From Pseudoneurospora amorphoporcata (Eukaryota; Ascomycota; Sordariomycetes; Sordariales; Sordariaceae), in NCBI GenBank assembly GCA_033297205.1, contig MU859136.1, forward strand, positions 1-64,000: a stretch of 64,000 nt of DNA. The letters run 5' to 3'. Numbering within the stretch: position 1 is the first letter of the stretch; each line of letters starts with the position of its first letter. The notes under the pieces are model-generated. The model worked only from the letters and a program-made list of their open reading frames with translations, made no database searches and had not been told where the DNA came from. This document shows positions 46,071 through 57,400 of the stretch, in pieces. The position numbers and the translations under genes were made by a program.

Positions 46071-47376
46071 ATGATTATCCTAGGCTTGATCTACACCTTG
46101 GTATACAACCATTCCCGATGGCCTTCTTTCTGCGCAGGCTGACTAACTAACAACCCCCCCCTCACAGATCATCCTCATCCTCCTCGCCTTCGCCATATAC
46201 GAGCACATCCATGCTCAATCCCTCTCACTCCCCATTTCCCCCGTCCTCACCCTCCTGACTATCCTCCTCCCCCTCCTCTCGGCATCCAACACCGCCTACC
46301 TCTACCGCGTCTCAACCAACCCCAGTCTTTCCCGGGAACAATCCCGACCAAAGCTTTTAATCTCACACTTCTCCTCAACCATAACCCCCAACCCCTCAAA
46401 CCCAAATCAACAACTCCAAGTAACCCACCCCAACCGTCCACCACTTCGCGCCCGTCGCCCGCAATCCGCTTCTGCCAATTTGATGAAACCAACCCTCAGA
46501 TCCCTCCTACCCAGTCTGAGCAGCGCCCTGCAAACAACCCAACTCGTCCTCTCGGTAGTCCTCCTCACCTTGGCCACCAGCTCTTTAACCTCTTCCCCTT
46601 TTTCCATCACTCCAGAGGGCTCATCCATCGAACTCTGCGCCCTCGAACAAGCCTGGTCTCACTTTTTCAGGTCGCACGACGCCGATACAATCCGCAAGAT
46701 CCAGGATACCCTATCATGTTGTGGGTTTAGAAGTCCCAAGCATATGAGCTGGCCTTTTCCCTCTGGACAGCCGGGGGAACCGGGGAAGGGGCCGGAGCAG
46801 TGCATGAATATGTGGCCTGAGAGAAAGGAAGGGTGTGCAGGGAAATGGGAGGGGGAGTTTAAACGTGTCATGGGCGGGGAGTTGGGGGTGGTGGTCGGGG
46901 TGTTGGTGGTGCAAGTTTTGGGGTGGGGGGTGGGGAGGTATTTTCAGGCTAGACATGGAGGTATGGCGAGGGCAGGAGGGGAGAATGGCAGGGTTGGGAG
47001 AAATGGTGAGGACAACGGTGGACGTGGACGTGCAGGGAATGGAAATGGAAATGGAAATGGAAACAACGGCTGGTGGAATAAACTCCTTCAGAGCTTTGGG
47101 GTGCCACATGGGGATGAAGATGACACTCAAGCTTATGGGGGATCTCAACGGAGGCCGTTGCTTGGTGAGGGCCATGTTGGTATTGAAGAGGTTGATGATG
47201 ATGATGATGACGAAGACGAAGACGAAGATGGAGAGGAAAGAGATGTGGAGAGGGGACCGAGCGATGAGGAGGATAGACCGGAGGGAGGAAGGGGGTATGG
47301 CAGTGCTGCTAATTCGAGAGTGCAGCCCAGTAGGATTCATCATGATGTGGCTGATCCGTGGGCTGATGGGAATTGA
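46071..47376 (+). CDS. Tetraspanin (fungal Tsp3-like)
   Basis: A four-span membrane protein that organises membrane microdomains; fungal members act in polarised growth and infection structures. Exon 1 is 46071-46100 (10 codons) and exon 2 is 46168-47376, joined across a 67-nt intron with GTATAC donor, CTAAC branch and CACAG acceptor, giving 412 residues. TM1 (IILILLAFAIYEHI) and TM2 (LTLLTILLPLLSASNTAYLY) lie within the first 60 residues. TM3 is near 130-155 (TTQLVLSVVLLTLATSSL) and TM4 near 247-268 (GVVVGVLVVQVLGWGVG). The large loop holds the diagnostic CCG motif near 193-195 and further Cys residues (EQCMN, EGCAG). The cytosolic tail of about 145 residues is unusually long, with an Asn/Gly repeat and an acidic Asp/Glu run. 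The first exon is short but completes TM1. Confidence 0.85.
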
Positions 47377-47871
47377 TAAGAACAAAAATGGTTGTGGAAG
47401 CTCGGATGGACGCAGGATGAAACTGAAGACGACAAGTAATATCTCAAGTGTGTTAATAGATTGGCACAAGGCGTTCATACGGCATCTGGCTTCTTTGTAA
47501 TTCTTTTGTATGAGCCAGATAATCGGACATTATCCCTACTGTGTACGAGTTCTCGGTTCTCGCTTGGATTTGATGACGAACATTAGGTATACACAGAGCC
47601 ATGCATACACTTTGTGTACCGTCGTTCACTTTAATTTTGTTATTATTTGCGTGGACCAACGAAACCAAAAGGGTATGTGACCATCTGCCTCCTGAACGCC
47701 TATACCTTCTTCACTTGGGGTTATCTCGCTAACAACCTAGGTAAGTATCCCAGTCATGTTCTCCCACGTGCAGTTCAGCCTTTCACCTCCTCACCTCACC
47801 TCCTCCCTTTTACCCAACACCCTAGTGTATGTAAGGTATCTCCCCCATTCACTTCCATCCGAGTCATATCC
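47377..47871. other. Convergent 3' regions
   Basis: 3' UTRs of the tetraspanin and the Q/H/S-rich protein gene. No gene or repeat of note. Confidence 0.55.
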
Positions 47872-49446
47872 TCACCACCTCCCACTCCCCCTCCCATATG
47901 CACCAGCACCAGCACCACCCCCAACAGCCTCCACCATCCCATGCCCCCCTCCTATACCCACTCCCACTCCATATCCCCCACCATACCCCATCGGCCCCCC
48001 ACCACCACCACCAAACTGCATCTCCAGCTCCCCCAAAACATCCCTAACAAGACAAACATCCTCCCACTCCTCGTCCGTCCAATTCTCTCTTCCGCCTGTC
48101 CAGTTCTCTCTTCCGCCTCCTGTCCCTGTCCCCATCCCCCAACTCCTCACATTCGCCAGAATATCCTGCAAAACCGCATCGACCTGTCCCCGCTTTTCGT
48201 GAACCAAATGCTGGTCTGATTCGTGCGAGTGCGAAAGCGCCCATTGTTCCAGGCGGAGCTCAAACATTCTGCGTAGAAGCTTGGTGGTGCGGCGGATGTC
48301 GGCTGCTGAGGGGGTTTGGGGTTGGGAATGGGACTGGGATTGGGAGTGGGAGTGGGAGTGGGAGTGGGATTGGGAGTGGGGGTGTGTGCGGCCTGCATGT
48401 GCATGTGCATGTGGATGGAGGAGGGAGGTGCTGCGGTTTGCGAAGGATTGTAGATGAGATCTTGATGGGCGAGTGTGAGTTTGAGGAAGAGGAGGAGGAG
48501 ACCCGCGCTCGGAAACGGGGTAAGGGGGTTTCTGTAGGACGTTGGCTTGGGTCACGGTCTGTGCAGGGGGATATTGTTGACTTCCTGTGGCTCCAGCTCG
48601 GTGTCTTGCTGAAGAGGAAGAAAGGAGGTTGCGGTGTTTCACGGCCTGTTCATGCTGCTGCTGCTGCTGCTGCTGAGCTTGCACGGGTTCCTGATGAACA
48701 ACGGGCTGGCCGGGATAGCGAGACGAGTTCAGGTTGGGGGTTGGTTGATACCCTGGTGATAGAGAGTGCGGATGCTGCTGCTGCTGCTGCTGCTGCTGCT
48801 GAGCAATATGGTGCTGCTGGGGAGGAGATGCCGGACCAGCACTAGGGGAAGTAGCAGCCGAGGACAGGGTGGACATGGTTGTCACGCTGCTTCTGCCGCC
48901 GAGACTGCTGTTGCTGCTTGTATGTGTGCTGCTGCCAAAGTTACCTAGACTTAGTCGGGAACCGAGGCTGGCGCTGCGACGGTCGCGATTGGGGTGGACA
49001 GCGTCTTGAGGAGACAGGTTACCGCTGCTGCGGTCATGATGATGCTGGTAGTATCCGTTCGGATCATGAGGGTATTGTGCATTTCCATTGGGACCGCCGG
49101 GTCTGGCTTGTACAGGGAGAGACACCCTGTGTTGATGTCCCTGTCCCTGGTGGTGGTGGTGCTGCTGCGGAGGTGCATGATGGGTATAACCGTTTCCGTA
49201 GTCGTTTGCTGGCAATTCCGAAATGGAACTCAAGCCGGGCGGTTGGTAGTTGTTGGAAGAAAAAGCCGAGGAGCCATTCGGAGTGTACGAGTGGTAGCCT
49301 CCGTTGTTGTTGGACGAGTAAATGCCGTTGGCGTTGAGGTCGTTGCCGTCAAAGTTGTCGGGGGTGATGGGTTGAGGTTGGAGGTTGGCGGAGGAGGATT
49401 TGGGTTTAAGTCCGATAAATTTACGGATTTTAAAGGAGCCGCCCAT
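47872..49446 (-). CDS. Q/H/S-rich low-complexity protein of unknown function
   Basis: I do not recognise a characterised family. A single minus-strand frame of 524 codons starts at the ATG at 49446 (MGGSFKIRKFIGLKPKSSS). The open frame continues upstream only through non-ATG codons, and a GTAAGT at 49715-49710 could begin a 5'-UTR intron. Most of the protein is low complexity: two polyglutamine runs encoded by CTG on the plus strand (48655-48675, 48775-48801), His-rich patches, and an alternating HSHS/QSQS tract. One region looks folded (IRRTTKLLRRMFELRLEQWAL to VDAVLQDILANV), probably helices. After it, a 21-bp duplication repeats GRENWT. The end is Gly-rich. The basic N-terminus with a glycine at position 2 is MGG, compatible with N-myristoylation. 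Likely a disordered regulatory or condensate-type protein. Confidence 0.72.
   Translation of the reverse strand: MGGSFKIRKFIGLKPKSSSANLQPQPITPDNFDGNDLNANGIYSSNNNGGYHSYTPNGSSAFSSNNYQPPGLSSISELPANDYGNGYTHHAPPQQHHHHQGQGHQHRVSLPVQARPGGPNGNAQYPHDPNGYYQHHHDRSSGNLSPQDAVHPNRDRRSASLGSRLSLGNFGSSTHTSSNSSLGGRSSVTTMSTLSSAATSPSAGPASPPQQHHIAQQQQQQQQQHPHSLSPGYQPTPNLNSSRYPGQPVVHQEPVQAQQQQQQQHEQAVKHRNLLSSSSARHRAGATGSQQYPPAQTVTQANVLQKPPYPVSERGSPPPLPQTHTRPSRSHLQSFANRSTSLLHPHAHAHAGRTHPHSQSHSHSHSHSQSQSHSQPQTPSAADIRRTTKLLRRMFELRLEQWALSHSHESDQHLVHEKRGQVDAVLQDILANVRSWGMGTGTGGGRENWTGGRENWTDEEWEDVCLVRDVLGELEMQFGGGGGGPMGYGGGYGVGVGIGGGHGMVEAVGGGAGAGAYGRGSGRW
48077..48118. repeat. 21-bp tandem duplication in coding sequence
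   Basis: Two adjacent 21-base units (48077-48097 and 48098-48118) differ at one base. They encode two copies of a GGRENWT-like heptapeptide in the Q/H/S-rich protein. Confidence 0.9.
48655..48675. repeat. CTG microsatellite (polyglutamine on minus strand)
   Basis: Seven CTG units, read as CAG on the coding strand. Confidence 0.9.
48775..48801. repeat. CTG microsatellite (polyglutamine on minus strand)
   Basis: Nine CTG units, read as CAG on the coding strand, 99 bp from the other CTG tract in the same gene. Confidence 0.9.
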
Positions 49447-51009
49447 TGTTGAGGTTCTGTGAGTGTTGTTGTTTGGGTTGTGCTGTTGGTTGGCGAGGAA
49501 AACGTGAGTGTCGTGATGGCCTTTTTTGGTGTTTTCTGGATGGGCTGCGTGGATGCCTGCTATAGGAAGCCTATAATGAGACACCCCTCTGTGCTCCTGG
49601 CAGATTGAGATGGCGAATGGAGTTTAGAGTGAGCTTTGCTCTGGTTTCGATAATTAATTCGACATCTCCAGGAGAGAAGGAAAATAGGCACGCAAGCCAG
49701 AAGAAATCAACTTACAAGTCCTCTCAAAGATAACGTCAATCAAAGGGTCAGACAGAGCCTTGTCATGTTCAGCGCGTCCAGTCCAACACGAACTCAGCCC
49801 GTCACTCCAACCTGTGCTGGCGGCAGGACTCGACAATAAAGCATCACAGCCAGCGGTTCCGCACGCTTCCCACTTCCCTTCTCGTCAATCCATCATAAAG
49901 CAGCCACCATTGAACCGAACTTAGCCCCAAGGCGCACTCACTCACATTCCATAGATGGATGCATGTAGCGCCAGTCCACCCATTCGACTCGGCTTTCCGT
50001 GCACATACATACCCACAAGTCACAACCCGCCTACCTACCTAGGCACACTCGTGGACCTGGGCGCTTTTCGAGACAGCCACCATCAGCAATCCGAATCTTG
50101 ACCACCATCAGCATCATCACCCCCTCCTGTAAGTCGTCGGCTTTACCCCCGTATCCGTATGTCCTGGCTCCATGTCGGCGCACAGCCAGCCGCTGGAGTG
50201 ATGTGAGTTGGCAATCTACGCATTCCATCAAGTAAAAAAAGCCTTCAGGTTGTCTAGGTACCTCTACTAGCCCACTTTGCATTATCCAGTGAGGTTCAGT
50301 CCTGGATCGGGACATGTTGCTATCAATAGGTAAAGTTGGTGATGCGGTGTTCATTTAGCTTTTTTGGTCAAAAGTCCCTTGATGTATCGACTTTCAAAGA
50401 CGCACTGTGTGTGCAGGCAGGCTCGGCTCGGCTATGGTCTCACTGAATGGTCTGAATGGTGGGAGCGAACGAATGAAGAAGAGGTGATAAGGTGTGGCTT
50501 GCACTGGCTTGTGCTTTGTAGGCGAGGTAGGGTCTCATTGGGTTTTGTTGCAGAGACCCTGTCACGGTCTTGACCCCGAAGGAATAGTTTATTGGAACTG
50601 CAGTTGGAATAATGAGGGGTGGAAGGGCTGAGGTCTTGGCTACCTACTAAGGTAACTACCTCCTAACTTAGAAACCGGCGTCTCGCAGAGCATCCCGAAA
50701 AGGGAATGGGTGTGTAAGTGTAAGTGGCGGCAGGCAATTCTTCAGTTGTGTTCCTGGATATTTCGTGAGATTGTGGATGGAAAGTACCTTATCCAATCCA
50801 CCAGAGAGCCAAAGAACAAGGTCGAAATGTAAACAGAACGTTTCCTAACGGAACGGGCATCCATCCTCCAGTCCCGAGTTTGTTAATAATGCTTCTTGAT
50901 ATAGTGGTATCATTGTAAAATCCCCAAGATTTAAGATGCTGAGATGGACACTTATCCTCCAATCGTAGGTAAGCTCCAGCTCACTCCAACTGCCCGTTCA
51001 TCAACACAA
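49447..51009. other. Upstream region of the Q/H/S-rich gene and 3' region of the Hsp70-like gene
   Basis: Both neighbours are on the minus strand. The right part would include the Hsp70-like 3' UTR and the left part the promoter of the Q/H/S-rich gene. A possible extra terminal exon of the Hsp70-like gene cannot be excluded here. No independent gene is supportable. Confidence 0.45.
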
Positions 51010-53599
51010 TTAATAGCCTACCTCAACTCGGTCAGACTCCCCCAGCGGCACTTCTGCACTTGCCAACACCTTCCCGCCGCTCGTGATCTTGACCTCGCAC
51101 TTCTCGGTGACGTGAATCTCCACCTTCACCCAGAACTTGTAGAACTTTCCGACCTCTTTATTTGTGAACTCGCTCCTGTGCGTCTCTGGGACTTTGGTCA
51201 AGTTACATTTGAGCGTGACTACCGTGTCTTGGGCTGTCTCACTGTCAGTTTTGGCTTTAGAAGTAAGGGCAAGGTAAAGTAAGGTACATGTAGAGCGGGG
51301 GGGAAACGAGGTGCCTTGAAAAGACAAACGAACCTTTGTTCACAGCAGCAAACCTCGTCGGCGGCTCATCCGCACTCGACGCAACAAACACCACCTCCCT
51401 AAAGACCTCGGCGGGCGGCGGTGGCGGAATGCTAGCACTACCACCCCCACCACGTTTATCAAACCGTTGTGACATGGACCCCAGACCCTGTGACTGAACC
51501 CTCACGTTGTTCCCACCAGTTGGCGAAGGAAAGTGTGCAGCCTTCATACTCCAATGGCAATCATACGTCGATACCATGGGCTTTCCCGGAAACAGGGCAT
51601 CTCCCTTGTTGATGAACCACCGAATCTGGTCCGTCGCCCACTTGACTCCTTCCATATCCACATCGACATCGGACGGCCGATGGGAATTGTAAGGGGCGTA
51701 TTGGGTGCGGACTTTGATGCCGTAGTGCCGCGGACAAGGACGAATCATTTCGGGCAGTGAGGTGTGCACCCCCAGGGATTTGATGATGGCGCCACGCGTG
51801 ACGGCGGACCAGCAGTCGTCGCCGCGGTCGACTTGAATGCCCATGGTCATGCCCCAGGCTTTGACGCGCTCGTAGAGGTAGGGAGAGCGGCCGAATCCGC
51901 CGGAAAGGAAGATTTTGCGGATTTTGAGCTTTTGGATGATTTGAATGTGGGTGGCTGCTTGCCCGATGAGAACAAGGGTTTTGTCGACCGAGTGTTGGAA
52001 CATCCTTGTTAGGTCGTCACTGGTGTTGATATTGTCAGCATGCACGTGTTCCAGAGGCTGTCAAGTAATGACCTACTTACACAGTAATCTTGATGGCGCC
52101 ATTCATGATTCCCCGGTCGTCATCATCTGTCGTACCGATTCCTCGTGGCAGCTGAATCGGAAACCCGAGCTTCTGATCCTTGCCATCGAACTGATGCTTG
52201 ATGCCCTCAAACCTCCCATGTAGCATGCGCAGCTTTGGTTTGATGATGGAGTGTCCGCCCGTCGCTTGGTCTTGCGAATCAGTCTCCATCAGCTTGTCCC
52301 AGTCCTCCTGCCCCAGCTTATGTTGGATGAATTTCTCGAACGCTCGGTCGATGCATGTGGCGCCGCAATTGTCGCCTAGTGGGAAGCCGATTTGTTCGAG
52401 TTTGAACTGCTTCTTGTCGAGGTCGATGGAGACGACTTTGTACGAGGCCAAATCCTGAGCAGGCATGTTAGATCAAGTTACATGTTCCTGTAGACGGGGC
52501 AAATACTTACGACAGTACCACCGCCGGCATCGACGACGATAAAGCAGTCATTCCTTCGAAAATTTACTCGGTCCTCGCGCATGGCTTCTCGCAAGGTGTA
52601 GTGGGCGCATGCTTCGGGTTCGGAGACAAAGGAAAAGTTGCGGATTTTGGGGAAGAGGTCGGCCTTGAAGGCGGCGCGGACAGCACGGTATGTTGAGTTC
52701 AGAGCTTTGTCGGACCATTTCTGTGCGTGTCAGTCTAGAAGCTGGCAAATGGGCAGTTAGGTACCTAGGTAACTTACAGCAGGATGTGTGATGACCATGT
52801 CGATGGGAATATTGTCGGCAACCCTGCTTCCGACCTGGGTACAAATCTCGTCAAGAGTCTGCTCAGCAATTTCGGTCAGATAATCCTTGACGATATCCTC
52901 CGGTTCCTTGGCCAGGTGTCGTGGAATATCGTTCTTGATGACAGCCTCTTCACTCAAGTCAAGCAATTGCAGGCCCAAAAGCGTCTCAGCCAATGTTCTT
53001 AGCTCGGCGCTTCGATTCCGCGTCTCTTCCAACTCCAGCTTGGTCCACTTGAGCACTCGGGAGTTGTCATCGATGTCGTACCCCCATTGCCGGCATCCCT
53101 TTGGCGAAGGTGAGTACGAAATCTCCGAGGGGACTTTCTCAGATTCGTGTGTAGGCCATCCTTGAAGCACGCGTATGTCATCGGCAAGCGCGTCAAGATC
53201 CTGGTCCCTTTGTCTTGAAGCGACAGAGAGATAGGCAACCCCGGTAAAGGTGGTTCCATAGTCAAGGGCAACGACCATGCGCGTCTCTGGTGCGGGAATG
53301 TTTGCCGAGGAGAAATTGGGAAACCCGGGAGGACTATCGGTTCTTGACGGCGTTGCGGCCTCGTTCAAGGTCTCATCTTGAGCATCATCGTCGGCATCCC
53401 ATTCATATTCCTCGCTTCTTCTTGTTGTTGATACGGGCGAGACCTCTCTCTTTGGAGTACCTGGAAAAGCTGGGGAGACGGAGACGGAGATGGGCGGGGG
53501 AGGGGGAGGACGAGACGGTTGGGAGGACATGCTGACTTGTGATTTCTTCAGTTGTACGGGTAGGTCGCGGTAGTACTGTTCGAGTTCCTCGGGGTCCAT
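51010..53599 (-). CDS. Hsp70-superfamily ATPase, HSP12A-like
   Basis: An actin/Hsp70-fold ATPase of the divergent HSP12A type that is widespread and often multicopy in filamentous fungi; substrates are unknown. Five exons on the minus strand, 53599-52778, 52720-52511, 52454-52081, 52019-51334 and 51233-51010, total 771 residues with consistent phases. The N-terminal ~100 residues are Pro/Ser-rich and disordered. Phosphate-1 motif ALDYGTTFTGVAYLS is near 106-120. Phosphate-2 motif VVDAGGGTVDL is formed across the exon 2/3 join near 335-350. The adenosine motif LSGGFGRSPYL is near 503-512. The canonical DLGTT aspartate is present (DYGTT). The C-terminal part replaces the Hsp70 peptide-binding domain with a short beta-rich region (VVTLKCNLTKV). 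The last exon boundary is the least certain: a GTAGGC donor-like site precedes the stop. The ATG at 53599 is the first in frame. Confidence 0.85.
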
Positions 53600-54488
53600 T
53601 GAATATGACCGAGTGTTGAACTCGGCGAAGAGAGTGCAAATATGACCTCTTCTGGTGTTCAATCGACAGTAAGCTCAATGAAACTTGCAATCCCAATCTT
53701 TCTCCGATATCACCATCACAATCGCAGCCTATGTTTCCTATCGCGGGCCAGCAAGGTGTTCAGTGGCTGCGCGTACCGAAACCATCCCCCCTCTCCTCAA
53801 TGTCGTCGCGCTCAGCAACCATAAGCCGTCCAGTCCACACATCCTTCTTCGGGTCCAACATACAGGCCGAATGCGCCGACAAGGCTGAGGTGCCATTTCC
53901 ATGGGGTTGCACAAGCGCTGCATCAATCTGCATCCAGGGCTAGTCGAGAATGCCCAAGTGGCGTCGACTAGTGATATTCTGCATGAGCCCAAAACCGCCA
54001 AAAGAGTCACGAGTCAGCCCATGCTGCGGACGCGAGAAAGTACCGTGAGGTCTTTAGCTGTTGCTTGGCACTGTGCTTGCTCTGAAATGGACTGAATGGG
54101 CGGCTGGAGACGATGAGGTGTGGTGGTGTTTGGTGGTCTGAATGGTGGTGGGTGACATGGGGAACATGAAGTTTTTCAGCTGCGGGGTCCAAATACTTGG
54201 AGAAAGGGGGGTGGGTGACTGACCGAGGACAGGACAACACAGGACAGGATAAGCCACCCACCCTCGGAGAAAGATCCTGGACCTGGAAGAGCTTGCGAAT
54301 ATGGATTGCAAGCCTTCAACCACATTGCCAGAGAGGCTGTGTGGTGTGGTGTGGTGTTACTCGCCGAGAGCATGGCAGGACGAGGAAACCACATTGCTCT
54401 CCGAGATGTCAACACTCCCCGAAAGCCAAACCAACACCACAACCAAGCTTCACATATTCCGACAATCCTGGATACCTACCTATGAGCC
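53600..54488. promoter_or_regulatory. Divergent region, Hsp70-like / octapeptide-repeat coiled-coil gene
   Basis: This 889-bp region separates opposite start codons. It contains GTGTGGTGTGGTGTGG-type sequence around 54338-54356. No gene is supportable. Confidence 0.45.
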
Positions 54489-57400
54489 ATGATATCTTCG
54501 TTTGTAAAGAGCGCCAAAAAGAAGATAGACCGTCATGGCGACGGGTCTGCATCTCATGACGGGAAACGTCCTATCGAGCCGCTCCTGCACCTCTCCTACA
54601 AGAGACTGAGGAAGACAACCCCCGAGCAACTTGAAAGATACTCCAACGATGACCTTGAAGCCCTCCCCTTAGAGAGACTTCAATTGCTCCACGCGGACGT
54701 CCTCTCCAGACTAAACCCCCGAGTTCTGGCTCAACTACCAGGCCATGTCATCGCTAGACTGTCTCGTGATGCGCAGCTCAGACTTTCTCCAAGGGACCTG
54801 GCTAAGATGCCCATAGACGACCTAGCTACGGTCGACTCAGATGTCCTCGTTAACGCCTTGCCTGCCATTCATCGCGAAGACCTCCGTAGCCCCAAGTTGA
54901 AGGAAGCCATCTACCGAATCGGCAACCAGCGACTGCAACAACTGCCCCGGGACGTTATCAAGAACTTGCCGATAGCTGTGCCGGCTCCCGATACGCAACT
55001 TCCAATCCAAAAGCATGGGATTTCTATGCACCCGTTGGATAAGGGGTTGCCGTCCATCCCGCAGTTGACCCAAGACTTTGGCATCTCAACAGAGTATCTT
55101 GATAGTCACCTTGAGCAGCAGCAGCAGCAGCAGCAGCCAAGAGTCATGTCCCTCACTGCTCATTACAACAACAACAACCACAACACCGCCAATATTGACC
55201 AATCAGCATTCCCTTCCCAAGTCGACCAGTCATACCCAGGCCCACCGTCTCCAACTCACACATTCCCCGGTGGTCGGAGCAGCCCAAACGCTGTCAAGTC
55301 ATTCCCCCCTGCACAAGCAACCGCATACCCTCCAAGAGCCTCGGATAACAGGCCATCGCCGAGAAGGAACAGCAGTGTTTCCAGGGGGTCATATAGCCGG
55401 GCACGTTCATCCAGCCGCGGTCCTAGACCGGATCCTGACCGAGAATACCATGCTTACACCCCAGGCCCGGTAGCGGTTGCGGAATGGGCACCTCCGAAGT
55501 GCTCAGAGCTCCCTAGGGGTAGGGACGTCTCTGAGATGGGACTCCCACCACCGCCGCTAAGGTCGAACTCTCGGCTTGATGATCTCCAGCTCTCAGATCG
55601 GGAAGTTATCAAAACAGCAGAGAGTTGGAATGACCACCCAAGACCTCGAGAGATCCCACCACAGAGAGAGACTCCAAAGGCATCTCGAGAAAGCATGGTC
55701 AAAGAAGACTCCAGGTCCATATCTCCCATCTCGACTTCAACCTCGTCAAGCCCAGAGGTAGCATCTTTCGCCGAGCGCCAGCGGGCTCATGCTGCTCAGG
55801 GGCAGCAGGTGCAGACGACATCATCGACCAGTGCAAAGGATGACGCCGCCGCCGTTGCCGACTCCAACTACAAACACCAAGTGATCCAAGATCACACAAT
55901 CAGCGAGCTCAAAGCGGAAAGGGACGGACTTACCACCCAACTTATCGACCAACTTATCGACGTCACAGCTGACCACAAGGCGCTCCTGAACCGCCTGGAG
56001 AAATATCTCCAGAGCAAACGCTCAAGCAAGACCACCTCTAAGCACACAGGCGATCTCGCCGACGTAGTAATCAACTACTGCGAAGAGCTCTGCGAGGAAC
56101 ATGATAAGGTTTGCAAATCCAATGCGGACTGGAAAGATACTTATCTGCGAGAGAAGAAGCGCCGCGAGGAGGTGGAGGATATGCTTGCAGAAAAGTCCAG
56201 ACGGCTGCGAGATGCGGAGGACGACCTCCTTGGTCTGCGGACCAGGCTGGACGAGTACATGAAGCGCAACACGGAGCTGCAAACCCAAGAAATCTCCCTG
56301 CGCAACGAGAAAGAGCGCCTCGAGCGGGACAAAACCGCGCTCGAAAGACAATTTGAGACGCAAAAGGCGCATTCCAACGCCGCCATCGAGTCCATCAAGC
56401 GGCAGCACGAGGCCGATATGACCCAGCTGCGCCAAGCAGCAGCAGACCATGACTCTTCCATGCGTTCCCAGAAAGAACACTATGAAGCCCTCCTCCTTAG
56501 CCAAAAAGACGGCTACGCCCGCAAAATGGAAGAACAACGTCTGTACTACCAGGGGCGAATCGACTCCCTCAACACAAAACTCGCCGACCAGGCCCAAGCC
56601 CACCAGGTGGAACTAGCCCAGGCGACGCAAGAACTGAAAGACGCCATGTCCGCTCTCCGCTCCACCCACCAACAAGAGCTGAACAGGCTGGAAACGGAGT
56701 CCAACGAACAAATCAGTGCCTTGCAGACTGCACATAACCAAGAGATTGCCACCAAGCAGAAGAAACACGACCAAAAAGTTCAGCGCCTAAACAAGGAACA
56801 TGCTCGCAACGTGGTGGACTTGCGAGAGAAAGTGCAGAGCTTGGAGAACGACTTGGTGATGGGGAGCAATGATGATTTCCGGCCTGCTACAGACGATAGC
56901 CTGAAAATGCAGTATGGCCAGCTGAAGCTGTGTATCAATATGGTTACTGAGCCTAATAATCTGGGCATCAGTGGTGTACCGAGGAATTTGGGCAAGTTGG
57001 ATCCGACGAGGTTCCTGGAGAGGGAGGGGAAGAACCAACTACGGTTTTTGCTGAGGAGCGTGGTTTGGCAGAAAATTGTTGAGGGCTTCTTTTCGGAGCC
57101 GTTTGGGTTTGGGGCGTTGGGTAGCAAGGGGGAGGGGAGGGAGGTGTTGAGAAAGGTGGTGGATGGGTGGAGGGGGTTGTGTGGTTATGGTGACGGGGCT
57201 TTGTCAAACGGGAAAACGGGTAGGTCCTGTCCTCGTTTACATGCCGGGCCATCCCATTTTTCCTTGTCGTGAAACAGACTGACACTAACGCCGACCAGCA
57301 TCCCGATCAACAACAGCAACAACAGACGCCGACATGCTAACGCCCTTCTATCACTCCCGTGACGCCAACAAATGGCGCTCCGCCACCTTTCAATCCATCC

